From Desulfobacteraceae bacterium (GTDB taxonomy: Bacteria; Desulfobacterota; Desulfobacteria; Desulfobacterales; SG8-13): a stretch of 19,973 nt of DNA. The position numbers and the translations under genes are program-made. Below, in pieces: positions 1 to 6,922 of the stretch. Numbering within the stretch: position 1 is the stretch's first letter; the number at the start of each line of letters is the position of its first letter. Under the pieces are notes generated by a model that searched no databases, was not told where the DNA came from, and saw only the letters and a program-made list of their open reading frames with translations. The stretch is taken from positions 1 through 19,973 of the forward strand of contig JARFQH010000405.1 of NCBI GenBank assembly GCA_029287875.1, written 5' to 3'.

Positions 1-258
1 TTGAAGCTCGGCAAGTCCGTCTTGAATTCCCCCGAGCTCTTTCGGGTCATCAAAACTGCCTATCGCCGGCAGGCATTGAAACACCATCCGGACCGCGGCG
101 GGGATGCCGCCGCCTTCAGAAAAATCCATCAGGCCTACGAGGAGCTCCTCAACTGGGCCGAAAACCCCTCCTTCGTAAGACGCCGCGGCTTTCCCGACAA
201 GTGGTTTTACGACAGCACGACCAACCGTTGGGTTCAGCCGACGCCGCACCGCACTTGA
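1..258 (+). CDS. J-domain (DnaJ-like) protein, 3' end only
   Basis: The reading frame is open from the first base, so the true start probably lies upstream; the TTG at position 1 is most likely an internal Leu codon. The visible 85 residues hold helix II of a J domain (AYRRQALKHH), the HPD tripeptide at residues 29-31 that stimulates Hsp70 ATPase, and helix III (FRKIHQAYEELLNW). A short tail, FPDKWFYDSTTNRWVQP, follows. There is no Gly/Phe region, zinc finger or C-terminal substrate-binding domain, so this is a small J-domain co-chaperone, not DnaJ itself. Its partner is presumably a DnaK-type chaperone encoded elsewhere. The missing N-terminus could hold another domain. The family call is firm, but the specific role is unknown. 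Confidence 0.8.
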   Translation: MKLGKSVLNSPELFRVIKTAYRRQALKHHPDRGGDAAAFRKIHQAYEELLNWAENPSFVRRRGFPDKWFYDSTTNRWVQPTPHRT

Positions 259-436
259 AACGCCCGAACGACACGAAGCACTAATTTTTTATAACCTAGG
301 TTGAGCGGTTTCCCGGCGGGATTAAACGTTCTGAGTTGCAAAGCCCTCAAACAGCTCATGTCTAAATAATTCTGGCTTTATGGTGTTTATAAAGCCGTTT
401 CATCCAATGCAGGCCTTCGGCCGCAACCAAATCAGT

Positions 437-492
437 GTTCAGGTTTCGGGTTTCGGGTTTCAGGATTTGGGGTTTGCTGACACCTGACACCT
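437..492. repeat. Degenerate GGTTTCGGGTTTC repeat array, G/T-rich on + strand
   Basis: Imperfect tandem copies of a 7-base unit (TTTCGGG / TTTCAGG) run from 437 to 475. They are followed by a direct duplication of TGACACC at 478-490. Similar arrays are often seen between genes in Desulfobacterota genomes (general knowledge). Here the array is mirrored by a second array of opposite orientation at 632-692, so the two could pair over a spacer of about 140 bases. Confidence 0.7.
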
Positions 493-631
493 ATAACCCT
501 ATTCCCGATGATTCAAGTGGTTTCACTTTAACGACCCATCTTCGCATCTTGCGGAGAAGTTACGATCTAAGACTCTAATATAGTATGCCGGGCATTCCGG
601 ATCTTGATCAATAGGGTATGCCGTATCCACC

Positions 632-692
632 GGTTCTAACCTTTGAAACCGGAACTCAGAACCCGGAACCCTGAACCTTTGAACCCTGAACC
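632..692. repeat. Degenerate GAACCCTGAACC repeat array, inverted to 437-492
   Basis: Imperfect repeats of a roughly 7-8 base unit (CCTGAAC, CCTTTGAAC, CCCGGAAC) run through this interval. Read on the other strand they give GGTTCAGGGTTC, the same type of unit as the 437-492 array, so the two arrays are inverted relative to each other. The array lies about 100 bases beyond the 3' end of the leftward DHH gene, where it may act in transcript 3'-end formation, but no T-run marks a classical terminator. Confidence 0.7.
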
Positions 693-791
693 GCTAAGTT
701 TAGGTCTAAAATAATGCACCGGCAGCCGGACGGGATGTATTAGCGGGCAAGTGGTAGATTAATTTTAAGCGAGCTCTTAGCCCGCGGGCGG

Positions 792-1685
792 CTATTCCAA
801 CGGCTCGTTTTTGATCAGGGTCTCGATGATTTGCGGAAGGTACTCCTCGGCCTTGCTGACATGAAAGCGGCAGGCGCCGGCCCCCGGATGCCCCCCGCCC
901 TCGAAACGCGAGAGCAGCATCCCGACGTTCACCTTGCAAGTGCGGTTGAATATGCTGTGCCCCACGTTAATCGCAATTTTATCGACATTCTTGGCGTCGT
1001 AGCGGATGCGAACGTGTGCGAAAGCCTCGGGAAAAAGAGAATACACCAGAAACCGGTTGCCGGCCGGCGCTTTGCTGAGGGACCTGAAATCGGTGATGGC
1101 CACCTGCCCCCGCACGCGGGTGTGCTCCTCTAACCGCTTGCGGTAGATCCTGTTCTCCGCGATGATTCTGTCGCAGCGCAGCCGCACCTCGGAATCCGAC
1201 ATAACGGAACGAATATCCGAACTCCGTAATAACGCCACCAGACGATTCCAATAGGGTTCATCCGGCTCATCCTGGTTCAATATGGTCATCGAGAGCAATA
1301 TGAAGTCGTATTTTTCCGGCTGAAGCACTTCGTCCAGGGACAAATCGGCCGAGTCGATTTTATCGGCCGCAGCAACCAGTTCGCCACGATTTTCAGGAAA
1401 TCGATTCGGATAGAAGTCATAGATGATGCCGGCGGCCGAGGGGGCCTCGCGAAATTCTCCTTTGAACGGTTTCTCGATGCGGTTGGTGAAGTGGTGGTCA
1501 AACCACATCGTACAGCGATCATCATAGGGTAAGTTGGCGATGATGTCGGCGGCATGAATTTCCACCAACCCTTTTTGCACGTCACCGGGTTCGACCCATT
1601 TGATGGGTTCGGTAATTGTCTCGACATCATGCAGCAATACCGCGCACACAACTCCGTCGAAATCGGGCCGGGTGACGATTCGCAT
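792..1685 (-). CDS. DHH/DHHA1-family phosphoesterase
   Basis: A 297-residue protein of the DHH phosphoesterase superfamily, which includes NrnA-like oligoribonucleases and exopolyphosphatase-type enzymes. Metal-binding motifs are visible in order: DFDG at residues 8-11, the DHH triad at 63-65 (WFDHH), and ADKIDSAD around 107-114. The C-terminal DHHA1 domain carries GGGHPGAGACRF at 263-274, which in the family contacts the substrate phosphate. No signal peptide is seen, so it should be cytoplasmic. The start is ATG with GAGGAG about 7 bases upstream. It diverges from the SixA-like gene across 109 bp. Family membership is clear, but the substrate (nanoRNA, cyclic dinucleotide product, polyphosphate or pyrophosphate) cannot be read from the sequence. 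Confidence 0.88.
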   Translation of the reverse strand: MRIVTRPDFDGVVCAVLLHDVETITEPIKWVEPGDVQKGLVEIHAADIIANLPYDDRCTMWFDHHFTNRIEKPFKGEFREAPSAAGIIYDFYPNRFPENRGELVAAADKIDSADLSLDEVLQPEKYDFILLSMTILNQDEPDEPYWNRLVALLRSSDIRSVMSDSEVRLRCDRIIAENRIYRKRLEEHTRVRGQVAITDFRSLSKAPAGNRFLVYSLFPEAFAHVRIRYDAKNVDKIAINVGHSIFNRTCKVNVGMLLSRFEGGGHPGAGACRFHVSKAEEYLPQIIETLIKNEPLE

Positions 1686-1719
1686 GCAGGATTCTCCTCA
1701 AGTGGATGATCTAAGGCGC

Positions 1720-1749
1720 TTGAAACTATTCCAAAGTTGTGTATATATA
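1720..1749 (+). promoter_or_regulatory. Candidate sigma-70-type promoter of the SixA-like gene
   Basis: TTGAAA at 1720-1725 and TATATA at 1744-1749 are separated by 18 bp, in an AT-rich patch 45 bases before the ATG. It lies in the 109-bp spacer between divergent genes. It is assigned by consensus only. Confidence 0.45.
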
Positions 1750-1794
1750 TTCATTTTAATGGATTGGCAAGCCTTTTGGAGGAGGAAGCACCTT

Positions 1795-2256
1795 ATGGCA
1801 CTCTATCTCGTGCAGCACGGCAAGAGCCTGCCCAAGGATATCGACCCCGAGCAGGGAATTTCGGATACGGGCCGGGCTGAAGTCGAGCGCATCGCCGCGG
1901 TTGCCGCCAATTATGCCGTCCAGATAGCAGGAATCGCTCACAGCGGCAAGAAAAGAGCCTTGCAGACGGCCGCTATTTTTGCCGCCGCCTTCGACCTGGA
2001 AGACAAAGTGGTGGAACGCAGCGGGTTGAAACCGCTCGATGATGTCGTCCGGTTGTCCGCCGAACTTCGGTCGCAAGACGGCTTGATGCTGGTAGGGCAC
2101 CTGCCGTTTATGGAGAAACTGACCTCTTATCTGGTTACCGGCAATGCGGATAAAACCGTCTTCAAATTTCAAAACGGGGGCATTGTCTGCCTGGAAGAAG
2201 ATGTTGAAAAGAATTCCTGGTTCATCAAGTGGACCCTGATGCCCCACATAGAATAG
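1795..2256 (+). CDS. sixA: SixA-like phosphohistidine phosphatase (histidine phosphatase superfamily)
   Basis: A 153-residue single-domain protein, the usual size of SixA, which removes phosphate from histidine in phosphotransfer proteins. It has the N-terminal catalytic motif as LVQHG with nucleophile His8, a second motif HSGKKRALQTA (49-59, like the family SPxxRAxQTA), and the second catalytic histidine in VGHLPF (His102). The usual RHG arginine is Gln here, a variant I believe occurs in some SixA-like branches. The frame is open further upstream, but the ATG at 1795 is preferred because TGGAGGAGGA sits 8 bases before it and the catalytic motif begins right after. It stands first in a rightward gene run, 116 bp before the crotonase gene. 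The phosphoprotein target is unknown, so the symbol is by similarity only. Confidence 0.82.
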   Translation: MALYLVQHGKSLPKDIDPEQGISDTGRAEVERIAAVAANYAVQIAGIAHSGKKRALQTAAIFAAAFDLEDKVVERSGLKPLDDVVRLSAELRSQDGLMLVGHLPFMEKLTSYLVTGNADKTVFKFQNGGIVCLEEDVEKNSWFIKWTLMPHIE

Positions 2257-2372
2257 TGTCGTGTCATTTTTTTTATGTCTTATGTATTTGTTAGCTTCTG
2301 GAACTGTAAAACTCCGGGAGTCTCCCCAGCAACACCGGGGCTTGCCGATGATTATTAAAGGAGTCATTTCGC

Positions 2373-3137
2373 ATGGAATTTGAATGCATCATCTATGAAA
2401 AAAAAGATACCGTCGCCACCGTCAAACTCCACCGGCCCAAAGTCCTCAACGCCATGAACATCCAGATGTGGCGCGACCTTCAGAGTGCGTTGGACGATGT
2501 CAAGAACGACCCGCAGATAAAAGTGCTGATCATCACCGGAGAAGGCCGGGCATTTTCCACCGGAGCAGACCTGAAGGAATCCAAAACCCGCAGCCTGGAA
2601 GCGTACCGCGACTATCTCGTGGAGCTTCAGGAAACCTCACGGCGGATCATCCGGTTCGAAAAGCCGACCATCGCGGCCATCAACGGCTACGCCCTGGGCA
2701 GCGGCTATGAACTGGCGCTGGCCTGTGATATTCGCATCGCAGCCGACGAAGCACAAATCGGCTCGCCGGAAGCCAAGGTGACCTCATCTGTGACCGGCGG
2801 CGCCATGCGCCTGGTGCAGGACCTCATCGGGCCGGGCAAGGCCCGCGAACTGCTTTTCACCGGTGACACCATCGACGGGCGGGAGGCAGCCCGCATCGGG
2901 CTGGTCAACACGTCCGTGCCGTTGGAAGAACTGATGCGAGCCGCGCAAGAAATGGCGCAAAAAATAGCCGCCAATTCGGCCTTCTCCCTTAAGATGATCA
3001 AAAAGGGGCTGCTCATGGCACGCGGCGAGGTCAGCATGGAAGCGCTCATGGATTTTGAAACCGAGGCCTGCCTGGCGTGCGTGTCGACCAAGGAACGGCA
3101 GACATCCCTGAAAGACTTCGAGGATCGAAAAAAATAG
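2373..3137 (+). CDS. Enoyl-CoA hydratase/isomerase (crotonase family)
   Basis: A 254-residue crotonase, the normal length. Crotonases act on CoA thioesters, most often adding water to a trans-2-enoyl-CoA in beta-oxidation. The oxyanion-hole segments are FSTGADLKE (61-69) and GYALGSG (105-111). Both glutamates used by true hydratases are present and spaced 20 residues apart: Glu113 in GYELALACD and Glu133 in GSPEAK. This supports hydratase chemistry over isomerase-only or hydrolase chemistry. The start ATG has AAAGGAG about 10 bases upstream. The gene ends 78 bp before the ADP-forming acyl-CoA synthetase and is probably co-transcribed with it. The chain length and type of acyl substrate are not readable. 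Confidence 0.9.
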   Translation: MEFECIIYEKKDTVATVKLHRPKVLNAMNIQMWRDLQSALDDVKNDPQIKVLIITGEGRAFSTGADLKESKTRSLEAYRDYLVELQETSRRIIRFEKPTIAAINGYALGSGYELALACDIRIAADEAQIGSPEAKVTSSVTGGAMRLVQDLIGPGKARELLFTGDTIDGREAARIGLVNTSVPLEELMRAAQEMAQKIAANSAFSLKMIKKGLLMARGEVSMEALMDFETEACLACVSTKERQTSLKDFEDRKK

Positions 3138-3215
3138 GGGACCCGGTTGCCGCAAGCCGTTGTCATACTCGTCGAAAACCATGCCTTTGAAAATATTTAG
3201 AAAAGGGAAAGACTC

Positions 3216-5351
3216 ATGCCGCTTGACAGAATTCTGAACGCACAGTCGGTTGCCGTTGTCGGTGCCTCAAAAGTCGAAACCAAGCGTGGTTTTCAGACCA
3301 TCCGCACCCTTATCGAAGAGAAGTACGCCGGAAAGATCTACCCGGTCAACCCCAAAGAGAAAAGCATTCTCGGCTTGAAGTGCTACGGCAGCGTCGCCGA
3401 GATCGACGGCCCGGTCGACCTGGCCTTGGTGGCCACACCGGCCGCCACCGTGCCGGCGGTTCTGGAAGAGTGCGGTAAAAAAGGCGTCGCCGGTGCCGTC
3501 ATCCTTGCCGGAGGATTCGGTGAAACCGGAAAGAACGGCCGTGAACTGGAAGCCAGGGTTCTCGACACGGCCCGCAAACACGGCGTCCGCCTGATCGGCC
3601 CCAACACCTCCGGCATGATCAACCTCAAGGACAACTTGAATCTGGTGGGACTGCGGCATGCCCCTAAAGGGGACATCGCCCTGCTCAGCCAGAGCGGCAA
3701 CATGGCCCTGACCCTGATCACCGAGGCATCGGTCAAGAGCATGAAAGGGTTCAGCTATTATGTCGGTGTGGGCAACGAGGCCGATATCAAATTTCACGAG
3801 TACCTTGAATTCTTCCGTCAGGACCCGCAGACACGGGCCATCCTGATGTATGTCGAGGGACTGCGCGAAGGGCGCGCGTTTTTGAACCAGGCGCACAAAA
3901 CCACCCTCGAAAAGCCGATCATACTTTTAAAAAGCGGCCGCTCCGCCACCGGCAAAAAATCGGCCGGTTCTCACACCGGGGCTCTGGCGGGTATTTCCGA
4001 GGTCGCGCGCGGTGCATTCAATCGAGCCGGCATTATCGTCATCGAAAACTCCGACGAGCTGTTTCCGGTGGCCGAAACACTGTCGAGTCTACCACCGATC
4101 CGCAGTAACAGTATCGCGATTCTGGCGGACGGCGGCGGCCACGCCACCATCGCGGCCGACATCCTGACCGATCTGGGCCTTGAAATTCCGGAACTGTCTG
4201 AGACCACCCAAAGCAAGCTTCGCCATGTGCTGCCTCCGGCCGCATCGGTGGTCAATCCGGTCGATGTGGCCGGTGGCACGGACAGCGACCCAACCCTTTT
4301 TGCAGAGTGCGCCCGAATCATCCTCAATGATCAGCAGGTCGGGGGGCTGCTGATCGTGGGGCTCTTCGGCGGTTATGGCATCCGGTTTGCCGAAAGCCTG
4401 CGGTTCATGGAAGAGGACGCCGCGCACCGGATGGGCAAACTGGTGCGCAAACGCCACAAACCGATCGTCCTGCACAGCCTCTACACCTCCGCCAAACCGC
4501 ATTCCCTCGAGTTGCTCCGCTACTACGGCATTCCGGTCTACGATTCTCTGGATATCGCCTGCAAGTGCACCGGCATGCTGGCTCATTACGGCAGTTTCCT
4601 CAAAAGCTATCACAGCAAGGCCCACTTCGACATGAACTGGAAGGCAAAAGCCAAACCGGCCGCCAATAGGATTATCGAGACGGCACGCGCCGAAGGCCGG
4701 CGTTTTTTGCTGGAGCCTGAGGCCAAGAAATTACTGGAACTGCACGGCGCACCGGTATCTCAGGACCAAGTGGCGCAGAACGCCGACGATGCCGTTCGGA
4801 TTGCAGAAAGCATTGACGGTGCGGTTGTGCTGAAAGTCGTCTCGCCTCAAATTCTTCACAAAAGCGATGCCGGCGGGGTGCGTATCGGGCTGCACGGTCA
4901 AGAGCACGTGCGCCGGGCATTTGATGAAATTCTGATAAATGCGCGCCGGTTCGACCCCGAGGCCGACATTCGCGGGGTGCTGGTGTCGCCCATGGCCCCC
5001 AGTGGGGTTGAGGTGATTATCGGCACCAAATACGACGATCAGTTCGGTCCCGTGATCATGTACGGCCTGGGCGGCATCATGGTCGAAATTCTGAAAGACG
5101 TGTCTTTCCGGGTCCTTCCCTTGTCGCCGCCCTCCGCTCGTAAAATGATCGAAGAAACCAAGTCGTTTCCGATCCTCGATGGGGTACGGAGCACGCCGCC
5201 CAGCGACAAGAAGGCGATTCAGAAACTGCTGCTGCTGTGTTCGGAGGTGGTCGAGTCTTACCCGGAAATCGCCGAAATGGACCTGAATCCGGTCATTGTA
5301 CACAATACGGGACTGAGCGTCGTGGACGCACGAATTATATTGAAAGAATGA
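3216..5351 (+). CDS. Acetate/acyl-CoA synthetase, ADP-forming, alpha-beta fusion
   Basis: A 711-residue protein with alpha and beta parts of an NDP-forming acyl-CoA synthetase fused in one chain. The enzyme reversibly converts acyl-CoA + ADP + Pi to acid + CoA + ATP. The CoA-binding Rossmann domain is N-terminal (SVAVVGASKVETKRG, 11-25). A succinyl-CoA-ligase-like domain follows with GPNTSG (128-133) and SQSGN (158-162). His253 in AGSHTGALAG matches the phosphorylated histidine of the family. The C-terminal ATP-grasp part shows VSPQILHKSDAGGV, YGLGGIMVEILKDVSFR and EMDLNPV. The start is ATG after AAAAGGGAAAG. Position after a crotonase suggests a role in acyl-CoA turnover with substrate-level ATP formation. 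Protein acetyltransferase versions (Pat/YfiQ type) carry an extra GNAT domain that is absent here. Confidence 0.9.
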   Translation: MPLDRILNAQSVAVVGASKVETKRGFQTIRTLIEEKYAGKIYPVNPKEKSILGLKCYGSVAEIDGPVDLALVATPAATVPAVLEECGKKGVAGAVILAGGFGETGKNGRELEARVLDTARKHGVRLIGPNTSGMINLKDNLNLVGLRHAPKGDIALLSQSGNMALTLITEASVKSMKGFSYYVGVGNEADIKFHEYLEFFRQDPQTRAILMYVEGLREGRAFLNQAHKTTLEKPIILLKSGRSATGKKSAGSHTGALAGISEVARGAFNRAGIIVIENSDELFPVAETLSSLPPIRSNSIAILADGGGHATIAADILTDLGLEIPELSETTQSKLRHVLPPAASVVNPVDVAGGTDSDPTLFAECARIILNDQQVGGLLIVGLFGGYGIRFAESLRFMEEDAAHRMGKLVRKRHKPIVLHSLYTSAKPHSLELLRYYGIPVYDSLDIACKCTGMLAHYGSFLKSYHSKAHFDMNWKAKAKPAANRIIETARAEGRRFLLEPEAKKLLELHGAPVSQDQVAQNADDAVRIAESIDGAVVLKVVSPQILHKSDAGGVRIGLHGQEHVRRAFDEILINARRFDPEADIRGVLVSPMAPSGVEVIIGTKYDDQFGPVIMYGLGGIMVEILKDVSFRVLPLSPPSARKMIEETKSFPILDGVRSTPPSDKKAIQKLLLLCSEVVESYPEIAEMDLNPVIVHNTGLSVVDARIILKE

Positions 5352-5404
5352 CCAGTGAAGATCCTCTGGGGGGTTGAACACTATTAACTGTCAGCGAGGT
5401 TGAG

Positions 5405-6103
5405 ATGGTGAAAAAGGGCTTGAACAAAGAATATTTTATCGGGTTCACTTCGGCATTGATATTCTGCTTCACACTTTCGTGTTCGAGCAGTTATAATAGA
5501 CTGGCCAGAAACTATCATGAGCAGGGTCAGATATTTTACGAGAGGATGGAGTATACCAGCTCCATCGAAAATTACACGAAGGCGTTGGAAGTCAACCCGA
5601 AGGACCCGGAAAACTACAAAATCTACTTCGATAGGGGCAAGGCCTACTTCAAAGACAGGCAATACGAAAACGCGATATACGATTACACCCGTGCCCTGGA
5701 ATTGACCCCGCAAGGTGACAGGAAGTCCAAGTTTCTGATCTTGGAATCAAGAGGATATGTGTATCTGTTGAGCCAGCAGTACGACGCCTCGATAAGTGAT
5801 TATTCCGATGCCTTACGGTTGATGCCGACGCATGAATATGTTAAATTTATCTACACGAATCGCGCCTGGGATTATTTCAACAAGAAGGAATATGACCTGG
5901 CCATAAATGATTTCACCAAATCAATCTCTCTCGATCCCAAGCTTGCATCTTCTTTTTATGGAAGAGGCCAATGCTGGTATTTGAAGGGTGATCTGCAGCG
6001 CGCGATGCAGGACGCCAAAGAGGCCCTGCGGTTAACCCCGGGCTCCAGCAAATACGATGACTTCGTGTACGAGATCAGAAATTCAATGAAACCGTTGAAT
6101 TGA
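5405..6103 (+). CDS. Tetratricopeptide-repeat lipoprotein
   Basis: A 232-residue protein with a hydrophobic export signal (residues about 9-25) ending at Cys26 in FTLSCSSS, a plausible though imperfect lipobox. Five TPR units follow, near 37-70, 74-107, 113-147, 149-182 and 184-217, with the repeated pattern ..Y..AI.DYTKALEL.P. TPRs bind other proteins, so this is probably an outer-membrane or periplasm-facing scaffold. It lies 53 bp after the acyl-CoA synthetase and 9 bp before another lipoprotein. Base use differs from its neighbours: 9 of 14 arginines use AGA or AGG, codons that look scarce in the surrounding metabolic genes, and the DNA is AT-richer. This suggests separate ancestry from the upstream metabolic genes. 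The partner is unknown. Confidence 0.85.
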   Translation: MVKKGLNKEYFIGFTSALIFCFTLSCSSSYNRLARNYHEQGQIFYERMEYTSSIENYTKALEVNPKDPENYKIYFDRGKAYFKDRQYENAIYDYTRALELTPQGDRKSKFLILESRGYVYLLSQQYDASISDYSDALRLMPTHEYVKFIYTNRAWDYFNKKEYDLAINDFTKSISLDPKLASSFYGRGQCWYLKGDLQRAMQDAKEALRLTPGSSKYDDFVYEIRNSMKPLN

Positions 6104-6112
6104 AAGGCTGTG

Positions 6113-6850
6113 ATGAACTTAAAAAATAACAGACATCTTCTCTCCCTGTTCCTATTCTTTTTTGCGGTATGGCAGACGTTGTCCGTTGCCGGCTGCGGAA
6201 GCCTTAGAAATGTCCCTTCCGCAAGCACGGCCGAGAGCGGCAGGGTGACGCTGGTATGGAATGCGGACCCGGAAGCGACCGGCTACGCCGTCTATATGTC
6301 GACGTCACCGGGTGTCACACCGCTCAACGGATACCGGTTTCCCAATAAAGAGAATTCGATAACCATCACGGCGCTCACACCCGGCATGACCTACTACTTC
6401 ATCGTGACGGCGATCGGCCAATCGGGTGAGGTCGGAAGATCGAAGGAAATGTCGTATACTGCTGCGCGGGACGAAGTCGGATTGATCGATTTTAAGAGCA
6501 TCCGGACCGACGCAGCCCCGGAACCGGCAGCCGCGCAACCGACTCAGCCAGAAAAGGATATTCCGATCGCGGTCACTCCGAAGCCGGCAGCCGCGCAAGC
6601 GAGCCGGCAGGAAGCGGAAAAACCGGTGACGTTGGCGTGGGAAAACGTGCCCGGTGCCACCTCGTACAATCTTTACTGGCGCAATCAGGCCGGTGTCACG
6701 AAGCAAAACGGCAAGAAGATATCAAACGTCAAGAATCCTTATAAGATAACGGGTTGGAAAACGGGCATGACCTATTATTTCGTGATTACGGCGGTCAATA
6801 AGGACGGAGAAAGTCAAGAATCCGCGGAGATGTCATACACGGTCCCGTGA
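6113..6850 (+). CDS. Lipoprotein with two fibronectin type III domains
   Basis: A 245-residue protein. A hydrophobic signal (residues 9-24) leads to a good lipobox VAGC with Cys28. Two Fn3-like beta domains follow: about 44-117 (VTLVWNADPEATGYAVY...GMTYYFIVTA) and 172-245 (VTLAWENVPGATSYNLYW...GMTYYFVITA). They are alike and probably arose by duplication. An Ala/Pro-rich linker (about 134-171) holds a 20-residue duplicated unit with PAAAQ. ATG at 6113 is chosen over the GTG at 6110 because GAAAGG then sits 5 bases upstream. It begins 9 bp after the TPR lipoprotein and is probably co-translated with it. Fn3 domains mediate surface protein or glycan contacts; nothing catalytic is seen. The gene ends just before a terminator. 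Confidence 0.82.
   Translation: MNLKNNRHLLSLFLFFFAVWQTLSVAGCGSLRNVPSASTAESGRVTLVWNADPEATGYAVYMSTSPGVTPLNGYRFPNKENSITITALTPGMTYYFIVTAIGQSGEVGRSKEMSYTAARDEVGLIDFKSIRTDAAPEPAAAQPTQPEKDIPIAVTPKPAAAQASRQEAEKPVTLAWENVPGATSYNLYWRNQAGVTKQNGKKISNVKNPYKITGWKTGMTYYFVITAVNKDGESQESAEMSYTVP
6519..6599 (+). repeat. In-frame 60-base duplication in the Fn3 lipoprotein linker
   Basis: The 21-base segment at 6519-6539 recurs at 6579-6599 with two changes, exactly 60 bases apart. It encodes PEPAAAQ and then PKPAAAQ, so the linker between the two Fn3 domains is a 20-residue repeat that may vary in copy number between strains. Confidence 0.7.
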
Positions 6851-6862
6851 CGAAACCAAACG

Positions 6863-6900
6863 AAAAAAGGCCGTCTCAGCCATACCGAGACGGCCGTTTT
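6863..6900. terminator. Bidirectional intrinsic terminator
   Basis: A perfect 9-bp GC-rich stem, GGCCGTCTC (6869-6877) with GAGACGGCC (6887-6895), encloses a 9-base loop. It has six A on the left and GTTTT on the right, so it can end transcripts on both strands. It sits between the convergent Fn3 lipoprotein (+) and etfA (-). Confidence 0.9.
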
Positions 6901-6922
6901 GATTCCGACACACAAAAACAAG

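Larger units (their letters stand above)
259..791. other. Gene-free stretch with repeats and small hairpins
   Basis: I see no credible gene in these 533 bases. It holds a perfect 8-bp stem with a 7-base loop at 374-396 (GGCTTTAT / ATAAAGCC), a small GGCC-TTC-GGCC hairpin at 412-422, a 10-bp palindrome AACCTAGGTT at 293-302, and two arrays of degenerate G/T-rich and A/C-rich repeats listed separately. The 374-396 hairpin is followed by GTTTC and not by a run of T, so it is a weak candidate for a terminator of the J-domain gene. The stretch separates that gene from the convergent DHH gene. Confidence 0.6.

Noticed and set aside
374..396. 8-bp hairpin as intrinsic terminator of the J-domain gene
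   Set aside because: The stem is perfect but AT-rich, it is followed by GTTTC and not by a T-run, and it lies 115 bases after the stop codon.
437..692. CRISPR array
   Set aside because: The repeat units are only about 7-8 bases, degenerate and without regular unique spacers, and no cas gene is near.
2322..2338. CCCC...GGGG hairpin before the crotonase gene as terminator or riboswitch
   Set aside because: Only about 4 bp of stem with no T-run and no recognisable riboswitch core.
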